Assembly: GCA_018268935.1 (NCBI GenBank) | Contig: JAFDVS010000024.1 | Location: forward strand, 32,393 to 96,392 | From: Acidobacteriota bacterium | Lineage (GTDB): Bacteria; Acidobacteriota; Terriglobia; Bryobacterales; Bryobacteraceae | DNA length: 64,000 nt | Direction: 5' to 3' | Shown: positions 43,101 to 50,337 of the stretch, one piece after another | Layout: every line of letters starts with the position of its first letter | Position numbering within the stretch: position 1 is the stretch's first letter | Translations under genes and position numbers: made by a program | Notes under the pieces: generated by a model | Told to the model about the DNA's origin: nothing | The model's input: the letters and a program-made list of their open reading frames with translations, nothing else | The model's database searches: none

Positions 43101-43643
43101 ATCCCATGCCGCCACCTGCCCGCCGCCCAGCGCCAGCCGCTGTCCGGATCCGCGAGCCTCCGCTGCCACCGAAACCAGGTTGAACGGGCTGCGCATCGAT
43201 CCTGCCACTACTAGCGGCAGTTCGTCCACCATCTTGTTCTCCACCTGCGTCGATGTCTTCGCGCTGTCTGTCTGAATCGTCGACACAGCCGCGGTCACTT
43301 CCACGGCTTCCGATACTTGCCCCAATTGCAACTGCGCATCGACACGGATGCTGCCCGAGGCAGAAACGTTCACTTCGCGCTGCAAAAAGCGTTTGAAGCC
43401 CGTCGCCGTTACCTCCAGCCGGTACACGCCGGGAGGCAGGTTGGGAATATTAAATTCCCCCGTGGTCGAGGATAAAGTCTTCGATACCGCATTCGTATCG
43501 CGGCTGACGGCATTCACCTCCGCAGCTGCGATTGCAGCGCCGGATGGGTCGGTAATCGTTCCGTTAATGGTGCCGCGTTCGCTCTGGCCCAGGGCGAGAA
43601 GCGCGGAGAGAGACAGCAATAGCGTGGCTTTGACGAGTTTCAA
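40158..43643 (-). CDS. Oar-like TonB-dependent receptor, TTG start
   Basis: I place the start at TTG 43643 because a GGAGGT site (43658-43653) lies 9 bases upstream and the resulting 1161-residue protein opens with a proper signal peptide (KLVKATLLLSLSALLALG). An upstream in-frame ATG at 43718 would overlap the kinase gene and lacks these features. The carboxypeptidase-regulatory domain is at about 20-105 (GTITDPSGAAIAAAEV), the plug at about 110-240 (ETRSGTNNFHGSAYDFLRN-like segment), and the barrel ends in an aromatic residue (LGLKVYW). Ligand unknown. No SusD partner or regulator is adjacent; the neighbours are a kinase gene and the NHL protein gene. Confidence 0.92.
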   Translation of the reverse strand: MKLVKATLLLSLSALLALGQSERGTINGTITDPSGAAIAAAEVNAVSRDTNAVSKTLSSTTGEFNIPNLPPGVYRLEVTATGFKRFLQREVNVSASGSIRVDAQLQLGQVSEAVEVTAAVSTIQTDSAKTSTQVENKMVDELPLVVAGSMRSPFNLVSVAAEARGSGQRLALGGGQVAAWDATLDGHSVGTNRSGDTAEAALNTPSVEALTEFSVDTNGFKAEFGQAGGGVMSFASKSGTNNFHGSAYDFLRNDALDSRGFFAAKRSVYRQNDFGFTVAGPLYVPKLYDGRNKTFFFFSYEGFRNRVGANDTILSVPTPEMYRGDFRNWVDQNNRAIAVYDPSTTRANPAGTGSVRDAFPGNQIPVSRFATTASAIAGFGSSIAPNRGFGAGTSNYVRNNYLVSGGTMVTPTDKYSLKADQVIGSKQRLGFLWNMTTYRGTPGPAGAPGLPQPLWNGQIQAWDTDAFRVTHDYTVSASMVNHFSLAWNGFIKNSYSANVDKDWKSKVCIKNVVDCNQNFPTINFTEYTGWGSASYNGTEQPGWGLKDDLSYVKGKHTFKFGFQHQNQNADGFGQQDIAGRGDFSFLSTSVPGSTSFPASGGSSFASFLLGDAVLGRTETIRAVTQKYRYFGFYAQDDWRITRKLTLNFGLRYDNTLPPTNKKDEYSDFNPDRPNPGADGRPGALWFAGFGPGRENKRSLVPGWHMGFGPRIGLAYTPDNKTTFRTAFGRSFSRVTAVQGSGHFAGFIGQYVFENTTQGLTPTFKLDEGLPAYKLPPAIDPAFSNGNTVDYWQGQEATRAPENLFWTFTMQRQMASNTVLEVGYNATVGSHLQTALLVLNQVPTAVYQQVVSRLGVAQAQTVLRSDINSATARGAGFGLPYPSFGTALLRTVNQSLRPYPQYNGIITGVQNGDKSGHSSYHAMVIKADRRFSKDLTFQWSYVLSKLITDSDTYFATSPNGAMDHYNRGLEKSIGQYDSTHTIKFANLWNLPFGKGQRWASGGFLNQLIGGWRLSAIQIYNSGNPIALARNNPLNIFNAGTRPVVDTYDGWRAPIAGAKFDPNVDRFLKPASAFPVQPVDFGNATRYNPKVRSFWGLSENVSLAKTFNITESIRLDLRGEGFNIFNRTIFGTGSTSLNAGNFGIVTNQANDPRQMQLGLKVYW

Positions 43644-43652
43644 CTGAGAATG

Positions 43653-43658
43653 ACCTCC
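43653..43658 (-). promoter_or_regulatory. Ribosome binding site deciding the TTG start of the TonB receptor
   Basis: GGAGGT on the minus strand lies 9 bases before TTG 43643 and nowhere near the in-frame ATG at 43718. It is the best Shine-Dalgarno match of the region and is the reason for preferring the TTG start. Confidence 0.75.
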
Positions 43659-43672
43659 AGAAGCTGAAGGCT

Positions 43673-43702
43673 GTTCTATCAGATCTTCGCATCCGATTGC
43701 AA
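43673..43702 (-). promoter_or_regulatory. Candidate promoter of the second TonB receptor (TTGCAA-N18-TAGAAC)
   Basis: In the 59-base gap after the kinase gene, minus-strand TTGCAA (43702-43697) and TAGAAC (43678-43673) are 18 bases apart. The start would be near 43666, giving a leader of about 23 bases that contains the GGAGGT site. Confidence 0.4.
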
Positions 43703-45370
43703 CTACGGGGTTCCCCACGACAAATCAATCGCCGTGGTAACTCGATCTTTAATCAGTACGTCCTGTTCCTGTTTCGCAAGCCCCTGCCGTATTACTTCCA
43801 GCTTGTGCCGCCCAACCGGCAGTGTCAGACTCGCCGGCGTTTTCTCCGCCCGCTCCACTCCGTCGATCACAATCGTCGCCCCAGCCGGTGTCGTTCGAAT
43901 CGTCAGTGTCCCCAGCGCCCGATCCAGCGCCACCACCGCGGAAGTCTCTTCCGGCACCAGCAGGATCCGGCTCTGGCTGCGGTATCCATCCAGGATCGTG
44001 CTCAGTGTGTGCCTTCCCGCCGCCAACGTCATATCGCAAGGAGTGGTGCACATCAGCCGCGGCTGCCCATCGAAAATAACCTTCGCCCCCGGAGGATTCG
44101 TCACCACACGCACCACCGCTTCCGTCATTCGCTCCGGCTCCGGTTTTGGCCTGGCCTTCACCTTCACGGGTTCGCGCTTCGTCGCCGGCGGAGCGACAGG
44201 CTCAGCCGCCTGCGGCTCAGGTTGTGCGGGAGGCTGCGGCGGAGGCGCCGGTCCCAGCGCAGAGGGCCGGTCCTCCACTTTCGGCGGCGGTTGCGCCAAT
44301 ATCGCTGCCTTCCGCTTCGCTTCCGGCTCCCGCACCCAGGTTTCCAGCATCTGCCGGCTCAGTGCCAGGATCCCGAAGATTACGATGCACCCCACCAGCA
44401 CAATCAGCCACCACCGCCGTTCCCTCGGCGGTTCCGCTTCCTCTTCCACCACCGGCGCGCTCGCCCGCTTCATCACCACAGGCGCGGCAGCGGCTGGTTC
44501 CGCCACAGTCTCCTCGCTCTCAAACTTCCCAGCCGCCATCGGCTTCCAACTTGCCTTCGCCTCACATGCCCCGCGTAGCGCCTTGGCGAATGCCTGGCAG
44601 TTCGCATATCGCTCCGCCGGCTCCTTGTGCAGCGCCTTGCGGATCACCACATCCACGGCTGCCCCCAACGAAGCATTCAGCCGCTGTAAAGGCGCCGGCT
44701 CTTCATTCACGATCTTGAACATCAACCCTGGCAGCGTCGCGCCCGTGAACGGCCTTTCCCCCGCCAGTAATTGATAAGCAATCACCGCCAGCGAAAACTG
44801 GTCCGATCGCCCGCTGATCTTCAGGTCGGAAATCTGCTCCGGCGACATGTAGCTCGGAGTCCCCAGCAACACCCCCGTGCTGGTGGCCTGCTGCGAGGTG
44901 AACTTGGCCACGCCAAAATCCGTGATCTTCACTGCGCCGCCTGATGCCACCATGATGTTGGCTGGCTTGATATCGCGGTGAACAATCCCTTTGCCGTGGG
45001 CGTAATCCAACGCCGCCGCTGTCTCCTCCAGCACATGCAGCACGGTCTTGCCGTCCAGCGGCGTGTCGCCGTGCATCATCTTCTCCAGCGTCGGCCCATC
45101 CACATATTCCATGAAGACGTAGCAAACGTTGTCTTCTTCATAGATGTCGTAGATGGTGACAATGCCCGGGTGCGAAAGTATCCCCGCCGACCGCGCCTCA
45201 CGAAACAGCCGGTCACGCAGGAACTTCCGCTCTTCTTCACTGGCAGCCTCACTGAGCCGGATTGTCTTGATCGCCACCGTGCGCCCGATCGCAGGATCTT
45301 CGGCCAGATACACCACGCCCATCGCGCCGCGCCCGATCTCCCGAATCACCCTGTATCGCCCGATCTGCAT
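43703..45370 (-). CDS. Membrane Ser/Thr protein kinase with PEGA domains
   Basis: From ATG 45370 ([15 protein letters not shown]) the protein is 555 residues. The Hanks-type kinase domain (about 1-265) has the glycine loop [11 protein letters not shown] lysine, HRDIKPAN catalytic loop and DFG, then [11 protein letters not shown] linker leads to one membrane helix (about 325-345, [18 protein letters not shown]), a Pro-rich spacer, and two PEGA-like beta domains (about 415-485 and 485-550: [25 protein letters not shown]) outside the membrane, which may contact cell wall or surface structures. It should phosphorylate cytoplasmic proteins in response. Its promoter is interleaved with that of ftsY. 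An ATG 7 codons earlier is possible but lies upstream of the predicted mRNA start. Confidence 0.92.
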   Translation of the reverse strand: MQIGRYRVIREIGRGAMGVVYLAEDPAIGRTVAIKTIRLSEAASEEERKFLRDRLFREARSAGILSHPGIVTIYDIYEEDNVCYVFMEYVDGPTLEKMMHGDTPLDGKTVLHVLEETAAALDYAHGKGIVHRDIKPANIMVASGGAVKITDFGVAKFTSQQATSTGVLLGTPSYMSPEQISDLKISGRSDQFSLAVIAYQLLAGERPFTGATLPGLMFKIVNEEPAPLQRLNASLGAAVDVVIRKALHKEPAERYANCQAFAKALRGACEAKASWKPMAAGKFESEETVAEPAAAAPVVMKRASAPVVEEEAEPPRERRWWLIVLVGCIVIFGILALSRQMLETWVREPEAKRKAAILAQPPPKVEDRPSALGPAPPPQPPAQPEPQAAEPVAPPATKREPVKVKARPKPEPERMTEAVVRVVTNPPGAKVIFDGQPRLMCTTPCDMTLAAGRHTLSTILDGYRSQSRILLVPEETSAVVALDRALGTLTIRTTPAGATIVIDGVERAEKTPASLTLPVGRHKLEVIRQGLAKQEQDVLIKDRVTTAIDLSWGTP

Positions 45371-45390
45371 CTTCAGTAATTGGCGCTTCA

Positions 45391-45419
45391 ATTGTACCAG
45401 CGGCCCGCATTGCTACAAT
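45391..45419 (-). promoter_or_regulatory. Promoter of the Ser/Thr kinase gene (TGG-TACAAT)
   Basis: Minus-strand TGG-TACAAT (45399-45391) is an extended -10 with TTGTAG (45418-45413) 16 bases upstream as -35. Transcription would start near 45384, 14 bases before the kinase ATG. The same bases serve the ftsY promoter on the other strand. Confidence 0.5.
45392..45419 (+). promoter_or_regulatory. Promoter of the ftsY operon (TTGTAC-N16-TGC-TACAAT)
   Basis: Plus-strand TTGTAC (45392-45397) is followed after 16 bases by TACAAT (45414-45419), preceded by TGC for an extended -10. The start would be near 45426 and the leader about 16 bases. No Shine-Dalgarno sequence is visible before the ftsY ATG. 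The -35 coincides with the -10 of the divergent kinase promoter. Confidence 0.55.
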
Positions 45420-45441
45420 CGAAGTTCGCACGCGAAATATC

Positions 45442-46398
45442 ATGTTTAAATCCCTATTTGGCTCCTCATCCGGCGAGGAACCGAATCTCCTCGAGAGACT
45501 GAAGCAAGGCATTGAAAAGACCCGCGCCGGATTCGTGTCCATGATCGACGACACGATTCACGGCAAACGGGAGATCGATGCCGATCTGCTCGAAGAACTG
45601 GAATACTCGCTCATCACTGCCGACATCGGCGTGCGCACGGCCACCGAAATCCTCGATGGCATCCGCCAGCGCGTCGATCGCAAACTGCTCAACGATGCCG
45701 GTGAACTGAAAGGCCTCATCCGCCAGCGCATCCTCGAAGTGCTGGAAGGCGCTGAACGCCCCATCCCAACCGTCACCACACCTCCCGCCGTTCTTCTCGT
45801 CGTGGGCGTCAACGGCGCGGGCAAAACCACTACCATCGGCAAGCTCACCCAGCGCTTCAAGTCCGAAGGCCGCACCGTCCTGCTCTGCGCCGCCGACACT
45901 TTTCGCGCCGCCGCCATTGAACAACTCGAAGTGTGGGGCCAGCGTACCTCCACCGAAGTCATCCGCCAGCAGCAGGGCTCCGATCCGAGCGCCGTTCTCT
46001 TCGACGCGCTCAGCGCCGCCAAAGCCCGCAAGACCGACTACGTCATCGTCGACACCGCCGGCCGCCTCCACAACAAAGCCAACCTCATGGCCGAACTCGA
46101 GAAAATGAGCCGCACCGCCAAGCGCGTCATCCCCGACGCCCCCCACGAGGTGTTGCTCGTTCTCGATGCCACCACCGGACAGAACGGCCTCGAGCAGGCC
46201 CGTAACTTCACCCAAACCAGCGGTGTCACCGGCATCGTCCTCACCAAGCTCGATGGCACGGCCAAAGGCGGCGTTGTCGTCGCCATCACCCGCGAGCTCA
46301 ACCTGCCCATCCGCTACATCGGTGTGGGCGAAAAGATTGATGACCTCATCCCATTCGACCCCGAAGCCTTCGTCGATTCGTTGTTCGCCACGAAGTAA
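45442..46398 (+). CDS. ftsY: Signal recognition particle receptor FtsY
   Basis: The 318-residue SRP GTPase docks ribosome-nascent chain complexes at the membrane for SecYEG insertion. The N domain helices occupy about 12-110, and the G domain shows P-loop GVNGAGKTT (122-130), [20 protein letters not shown] and [10 protein letters not shown], all intact. The long acidic A domain of E. coli FtsY is absent, as in many bacteria, leaving only a short amphipathic N-terminus (MFKSLFGSS) for membrane contact. It heads a tight run with ribD, ribE and a copper monooxygenase gene (gaps 5, 6 and 7 bases). Confidence 0.96.
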   Translation: MFKSLFGSSSGEEPNLLERLKQGIEKTRAGFVSMIDDTIHGKREIDADLLEELEYSLITADIGVRTATEILDGIRQRVDRKLLNDAGELKGLIRQRILEVLEGAERPIPTVTTPPAVLLVVGVNGAGKTTTIGKLTQRFKSEGRTVLLCAADTFRAAAIEQLEVWGQRTSTEVIRQQQGSDPSAVLFDALSAAKARKTDYVIVDTAGRLHNKANLMAELEKMSRTAKRVIPDAPHEVLLVLDATTGQNGLEQARNFTQTSGVTGIVLTKLDGTAKGGVVVAITRELNLPIRYIGVGEKIDDLIPFDPEAFVDSLFATK

Positions 46399-46403
46399 TC
46401 CCC

Positions 46404-47498
46404 ATGCCTGATTTTCTTGCCAGAGCACTCGAACTCGCCCGCACGGGCGTCGGTCAAACCAGCCCCAACCCCACCGTGGGAGCCGTCATTGAGCGCGGCG
46501 GCGAAGTCCTCGGCGAAGGCTACCACGTCTACGCCGACAAGAAACACGCCGAGATCGTCGCACTCGAACAGGCTGGCGGCAAAGCGCGTGGCGCCACGCT
46601 CTACGTCACTCTTGAGCCCTGTTCCCACCAGGGACGCACCGGCCCCTGCGCCGACGCCGTCATCGCGGCAGGCATCTCCCGTGTAGTCGCCCCAATCGAA
46701 GACCCCAACCCGGCCGTCTCCGGCCAAGGCTTTCGCAAACTCCAGCAGGCGGGCATCGAAGTCGTCATCGACCAGACTCACGCCGCCGAAGCCCTCAAAC
46801 TGAATGAAGCCTTCGTTCATTTCATGAAGACCGGGCTCCCCTTCGTCACGCTGAAGTCCGCCGTCACCCTCGATGGCAAGATCGCCGCCCCATACGATAA
46901 CGACGGCTGGATCACCAGCGAGACGGCTCGCGCTCACGTCCAGACGCTCCGCCACGCCACCGACGCCATCCTCACCGGCATCGGCACTGCCCTCGCCGAC
47001 GATTGCCTCCTCACGGACCGATCCGGCCTTCCCCGCAGCCGCCCCCTTCTCCGCATCGTGCTCGATTCGCAACTCCGGCTGCCCGTCACTTCCAAACTCG
47101 CCACCACCTGCGACAAAGACGTGCTGGTAGTCACCACCTCGGCTGCCAACGCCGAACGCCGCCATGCGCTCCAGGCCGCCGGTGTCGAAGTTGTAACCCT
47201 GGATGGCGCAGCAGGCCGCACCAACCTCAAGGATCTCGTCGCCTGGCTCGGCCAGCGCGGCTACCAATCGCTCATGATCGAAGCGGGCAGCATGGTCAAT
47301 TGGGCTGCCCTCGAATCCGGCATCGTCGATCGTCTCTTTCTCTATTACGCCCCCAAAATCCTGGGAGGTCTGAAGTCGCTACCCGTCGCCGGAGGCCCGG
47401 GCCGCCAGCGCCGCAGCGATGCCATCCTCTTCCACAACGTCACCCTCCACCCCATTCCCCCCGACGAATTCGCCGTGGAATCCTACCTCGTGAAGTAG
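46404..47498 (+). CDS. ribD: Bifunctional riboflavin deaminase/reductase RibD
   Basis: The 364-residue enzyme performs the second and third steps of riboflavin synthesis: deamination of the diaminopyrimidine and NADPH reduction of the ribosyl side chain. The zinc deaminase domain (about 1-145) has HAE (48-50, catalytic Glu50) and the CSHQGRTGPC zinc pair (Cys73, Cys82). The reductase domain (about 148-360) starts at PFVTLKSAVTLDGKIA and contains MIEAGSMVNWAAL. It lies between ftsY and ribE in one operon. Other rib genes are not in the window. Confidence 0.95.
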   Translation: MPDFLARALELARTGVGQTSPNPTVGAVIERGGEVLGEGYHVYADKKHAEIVALEQAGGKARGATLYVTLEPCSHQGRTGPCADAVIAAGISRVVAPIEDPNPAVSGQGFRKLQQAGIEVVIDQTHAAEALKLNEAFVHFMKTGLPFVTLKSAVTLDGKIAAPYDNDGWITSETARAHVQTLRHATDAILTGIGTALADDCLLTDRSGLPRSRPLLRIVLDSQLRLPVTSKLATTCDKDVLVVTTSAANAERRHALQAAGVEVVTLDGAAGRTNLKDLVAWLGQRGYQSLMIEAGSMVNWAALESGIVDRLFLYYAPKILGGLKSLPVAGGPGRQRRSDAILFHNVTLHPIPPDEFAVESYLVK

Positions 47499-47504
47499 CA
47501 CCCC

Positions 47505-48146
47505 ATGTTCACCGGAATCATTGAAGAACTCGGCTCCGTCCAGGCCATCGTGCCGCAAGCCGCCGGCTCACGCCTCATCGTCGGATGCCGCACCGTGCTC
47601 GCAGACGCCACCGAAGGCTGCAGCATCTCCACCAACGGTGTCTGCCTCACAGCCGTCGATCTCCGCCCGGGTTCCTTCTCCGCCGATCTCGCCCCTGAGA
47701 CCCTCAAGCGCAGCAACCTCGGCGATCTGCGCGCCGGCTCGCCCGTCAACCTCGAGCGTTCCCTCGCCGCCGGCGGGCGCCTCAGCGGCCACATCGTGCA
47801 AGGCCATGTCGATGCCACCGGCGAGTTCCTTTCCCTCGAATCCCTCGGCAGCGACAACTGGTGGCTTCAGATCCGCGTTCCGCCCGACGTGGAAAAACTC
47901 CTCGTCTACAAAGGCAGCATCGCCATCGACGGCATCAGCCTCACCGTGGCTTCGATTGAAGGCGACGTGCTCTCCGTCACCATCGTGCCCCACACCTTCC
48001 GCAATACCACGCTCGGCTCCCGCCGCCCCGGCGATCGTGTCAACCTCGAATGCGACATCCTCGCCAAGTATGTCGACAAACTCCTCCAACGGATCGAACG
48101 CCCCTCCACCCTTACCCTCGACAAGCTGAAGAACATGGGATACTAG
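47505..48146 (+). CDS. ribE: Riboflavin synthase, alpha-type
   Basis: The 213-residue enzyme dismutates two 6,7-dimethyl-8-ribityllumazine molecules to riboflavin. It begins with the invariant MFTGIIEELG and has two lumazine-binding barrel repeats (about 1-96 and 97-200), the second marked by GHIVQGHVDATG, with SIAIDGISLTV near its end. All expected substrate-pocket segments are present and length is normal. It follows ribD by 6 bases and precedes the copper monooxygenase fusion by 7 bases, so it is translated from the same mRNA. Confidence 0.96.
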   Translation: MFTGIIEELGSVQAIVPQAAGSRLIVGCRTVLADATEGCSISTNGVCLTAVDLRPGSFSADLAPETLKRSNLGDLRAGSPVNLERSLAAGGRLSGHIVQGHVDATGEFLSLESLGSDNWWLQIRVPPDVEKLLVYKGSIAIDGISLTVASIEGDVLSVTIVPHTFRNTTLGSRRPGDRVNLECDILAKYVDKLLQRIERPSTLTLDKLKNMGY

Positions 48147-48153
48147 CTTTCGC

Positions 48154-49335
48154 GTGCCCATCACAATCCTGCTGATGGTCTTCACCGCGACGGCCCCCGC
48201 CGCCCAGCCTACCTTCCACCGCGACATCACGCCCATCCTCGCCGCCAAATGCCAAACCTGCCATCGCCCCGGCGAAGCCGCCCCGATGTCGTTCCTCACC
48301 TACACCCAAACCCGCCCCTGGGCCAAAGCCATCCGCGAAGCCGTTGCCACCAACCGCATGCCGCCCTGGCATGCCGACAACACGGTCACCCATTATTCCA
48401 ACGACCTCTCGCTGACACCCGCGCAGCGCTCCCTCATCCTCGCTTGGGTCGATGCAGGCGCACCGGAAGGCAACCCCGCCGAAGCCCCCAAGCCCAAAGT
48501 CTTCACCGATGGCTGGCGCATCTCCAAGCCCGATGCTATCTTCACACTCCCCGAATCATTCCCGGTCCCCGCCAAAGGCACCGTCGAATATCAGTACTTC
48601 ACCGTCCCCACTAACTTCAAGGAGGATCGCTGGGTGGAGATGGCCGAAGTCCGTCCCAGCGCTCGCGAAGTCGTCCATCACGCCATCGTCTCCGTGCGCG
48701 ACGAATCCGGCTTCTTCGGCGGCCAGTTCCTTGCCGGCTATGCCCCCGGCGCCGCGCCGCAAATCTGGAAGCCCGGCGTCGCCCGCCTCATCCCCGCGGG
48801 AGCGCAACTCATCTTCCAGATGCACTACACCGCTTCCGGCAAATCCGCGACTGACCGCACCCAGGTAGGCCTCGTCTTCGCCAAGCACCCACCCCGCGAG
48901 CGTGCCGTCGCCTTGCGCGCCATCAACAGTTGGTTTGTCATCCCACCTGGTGCACCCAGCCACAAAGTGGAAGCTGCTGCGCAAATCAGCGAGCCGCTGA
49001 AACTGGCCGCCATCCGCCCTCACATGCATCTTCGCGGCAAAGCATTCGAAGTCACGGCGCGATTCCCCAACGGCTCCTCCCGATCTGTGCTGAAGGTGCC
49101 CCGCTACGATTTCCACTGGCAGCCTTACTACTACCTCGAAACACCCCTCGAACTCCCCGCCGGCTCACGCCTGGAATGCACCGCATGGTTTGACAACTCC
49201 CCCAACAATCCGCGCAATCCTGATGCCACCGAAAGCGTACGCTGGGGAGAACAGAGCTGGGAAGAGATGATGATTGGCTGGTTCGACGTGTTGCTGCCTG
49301 TCCACGAACCGCTTAGGTCTGCAACTCGGCGGTAA
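48154..49335 (+). CDS. Haem c / type II copper monooxygenase-like fusion protein
   Basis: This 393-residue exported protein (GTG start; signal 1-17) begins with a small cytochrome c-like unit: CQTCH at 33-37 and RMPPWHAD at 69-75, which may give the Met or His second ligand. The rest resembles the peptidylglycine/dopamine beta-monooxygenase copper fold: adjacent His175-His176, His224 in QMHYT, His290-x-His292 in HMHLRG, and Met372/Met373 in EEMMIGW, matching the two copper sites of that family (three His; two His plus Met). Together these imply an electron-fed mono-copper hydroxylase of unknown substrate. It closes the ftsY-ribD-ribE run and overlaps the convergent DHH gene by 23 bases. An ATG 21 bases downstream is a less likely start. 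Confidence 0.8.
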   Translation: MPITILLMVFTATAPAAQPTFHRDITPILAAKCQTCHRPGEAAPMSFLTYTQTRPWAKAIREAVATNRMPPWHADNTVTHYSNDLSLTPAQRSLILAWVDAGAPEGNPAEAPKPKVFTDGWRISKPDAIFTLPESFPVPAKGTVEYQYFTVPTNFKEDRWVEMAEVRPSAREVVHHAIVSVRDESGFFGGQFLAGYAPGAAPQIWKPGVARLIPAGAQLIFQMHYTASGKSATDRTQVGLVFAKHPPRERAVALRAINSWFVIPPGAPSHKVEAAAQISEPLKLAAIRPHMHLRGKAFEVTARFPNGSSRSVLKVPRYDFHWQPYYYLETPLELPAGSRLECTAWFDNSPNNPRNPDATESVRWGEQSWEEMMIGWFDVLLPVHEPLRSATRR

Positions 49336-50266
49336 TCTCCGCCGCTGCCTTCCGTGCCTGTTCCACCTGGTTGATCTCGAAGCTGATTGCCCCCACCTTG
49401 GCGTGCCCGCCGCCGCCATATCGCTCGCAGATCGTCGCCAGATTATGCTTCAACGGCCGCGGAGCCCAAGGGTTCGATCCCACCGACACCTTCGTCCGGA
49501 ACGTCGATACGCTCACCGATACCGTGTACAGCGAATCCGGGAACAGGTGATACGGAATGAACTTGTTGTAGCCGTCCAGTTCCTCTCCCACCAGGTCAAA
49601 GAACACCACGCCGCCTTCACTCACGGACTTGCGCTGGATAATGCCCACTGACCGCAAATGCCGCTCATGCAGCGGCCGGTACAATTCCTGAATCTCCGGC
49701 TTGTCAATAATCGCCTGCAGTTTCTCCGCCATCATCCACCGGATGATTCTCTGTACGATATCGCTGCCCTTCGCCGCTTCAATCACCAGCGTCAGTTTCA
49801 TCGCCGGAGCCCCCAGCGCCACCGCCTCCTCGGCACTGGCATACTGTGCCCCATCGATGATTTCCGCCCACTTCACCAGATCGTCCAGATCCTCCGCGTG
49901 GTATCCCCATTTTTCCCGGGCCACCGTGGCAATGAAGTTCGTGCATGACCGGAAACTCGGATCATACAGCTTCTTATCCGACTTGTTCCGTTGGTAATGG
50001 TCCGCATCTTCCTGGCTCAGAAACGCGCTCTGATGATGGTCGAACCACCACGTCAGGTTCGGATGCGGAGAGTACTTGAAATCAACGATTGCGTTCTCAT
50101 CGCCGTCAAACAGGCTGTCTTCAAACAGCTGCGACGCCTTGTGCGCCATGCCGGTGTAACAGAACTCCACCCCGGGCACAAAACGGTCCCGGTAAAATCG
50201 GCTGAAGAACGCTGCCGAGGCGGCGCCGTCGAAACAGTGGTCGTGATAGAGGACCCTTACGCGCAT
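49313..50266 (-). CDS. DHH family phosphoesterase
   Basis: The 317-residue cytoplasmic protein shows DHH-superfamily motifs: HDHCFDGAASAAFF near the start, VDFKYSPHP, the eponymous DHHQSAF, DGAQYAS with a further Asp, and the C-terminal DHHA1-type GGGGHAKVGAISF loop that binds the substrate phosphate. Relatives include nanoRNases and cyclic dinucleotide phosphodiesterases, so degradation of short oligonucleotides or c-di-nucleotide products is likely; which one cannot be told. A GGGAG site precedes the ATG. It follows the gamma-glutamyltransferase gene by 71 bases, a stretch holding only a weak hairpin. Confidence 0.85.
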   Translation of the reverse strand: MRVRVLYHDHCFDGAASAAFFSRFYRDRFVPGVEFCYTGMAHKASQLFEDSLFDGDENAIVDFKYSPHPNLTWWFDHHQSAFLSQEDADHYQRNKSDKKLYDPSFRSCTNFIATVAREKWGYHAEDLDDLVKWAEIIDGAQYASAEEAVALGAPAMKLTLVIEAAKGSDIVQRIIRWMMAEKLQAIIDKPEIQELYRPLHERHLRSVGIIQRKSVSEGGVVFFDLVGEELDGYNKFIPYHLFPDSLYTVSVSVSTFRTKVSVGSNPWAPRPLKHNLATICERYGGGGHAKVGAISFEINQVEQARKAAAEITAELQT

Positions 50267-50337
50267 AGCTCCCTGATAACTGCGGAAAACCCATTAGCTT
50301 GCCTCAAACGGGGAGCAAAATGCAAGTGGGGTATCCG

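Noticed and set aside
50291..50323. Possible intrinsic terminator between gamma-glutamyltransferase and DHH genes
   Set aside because: CTTGC and GCAAG arms are only 5 bases with a 19-base loop and no T-run in either direction.
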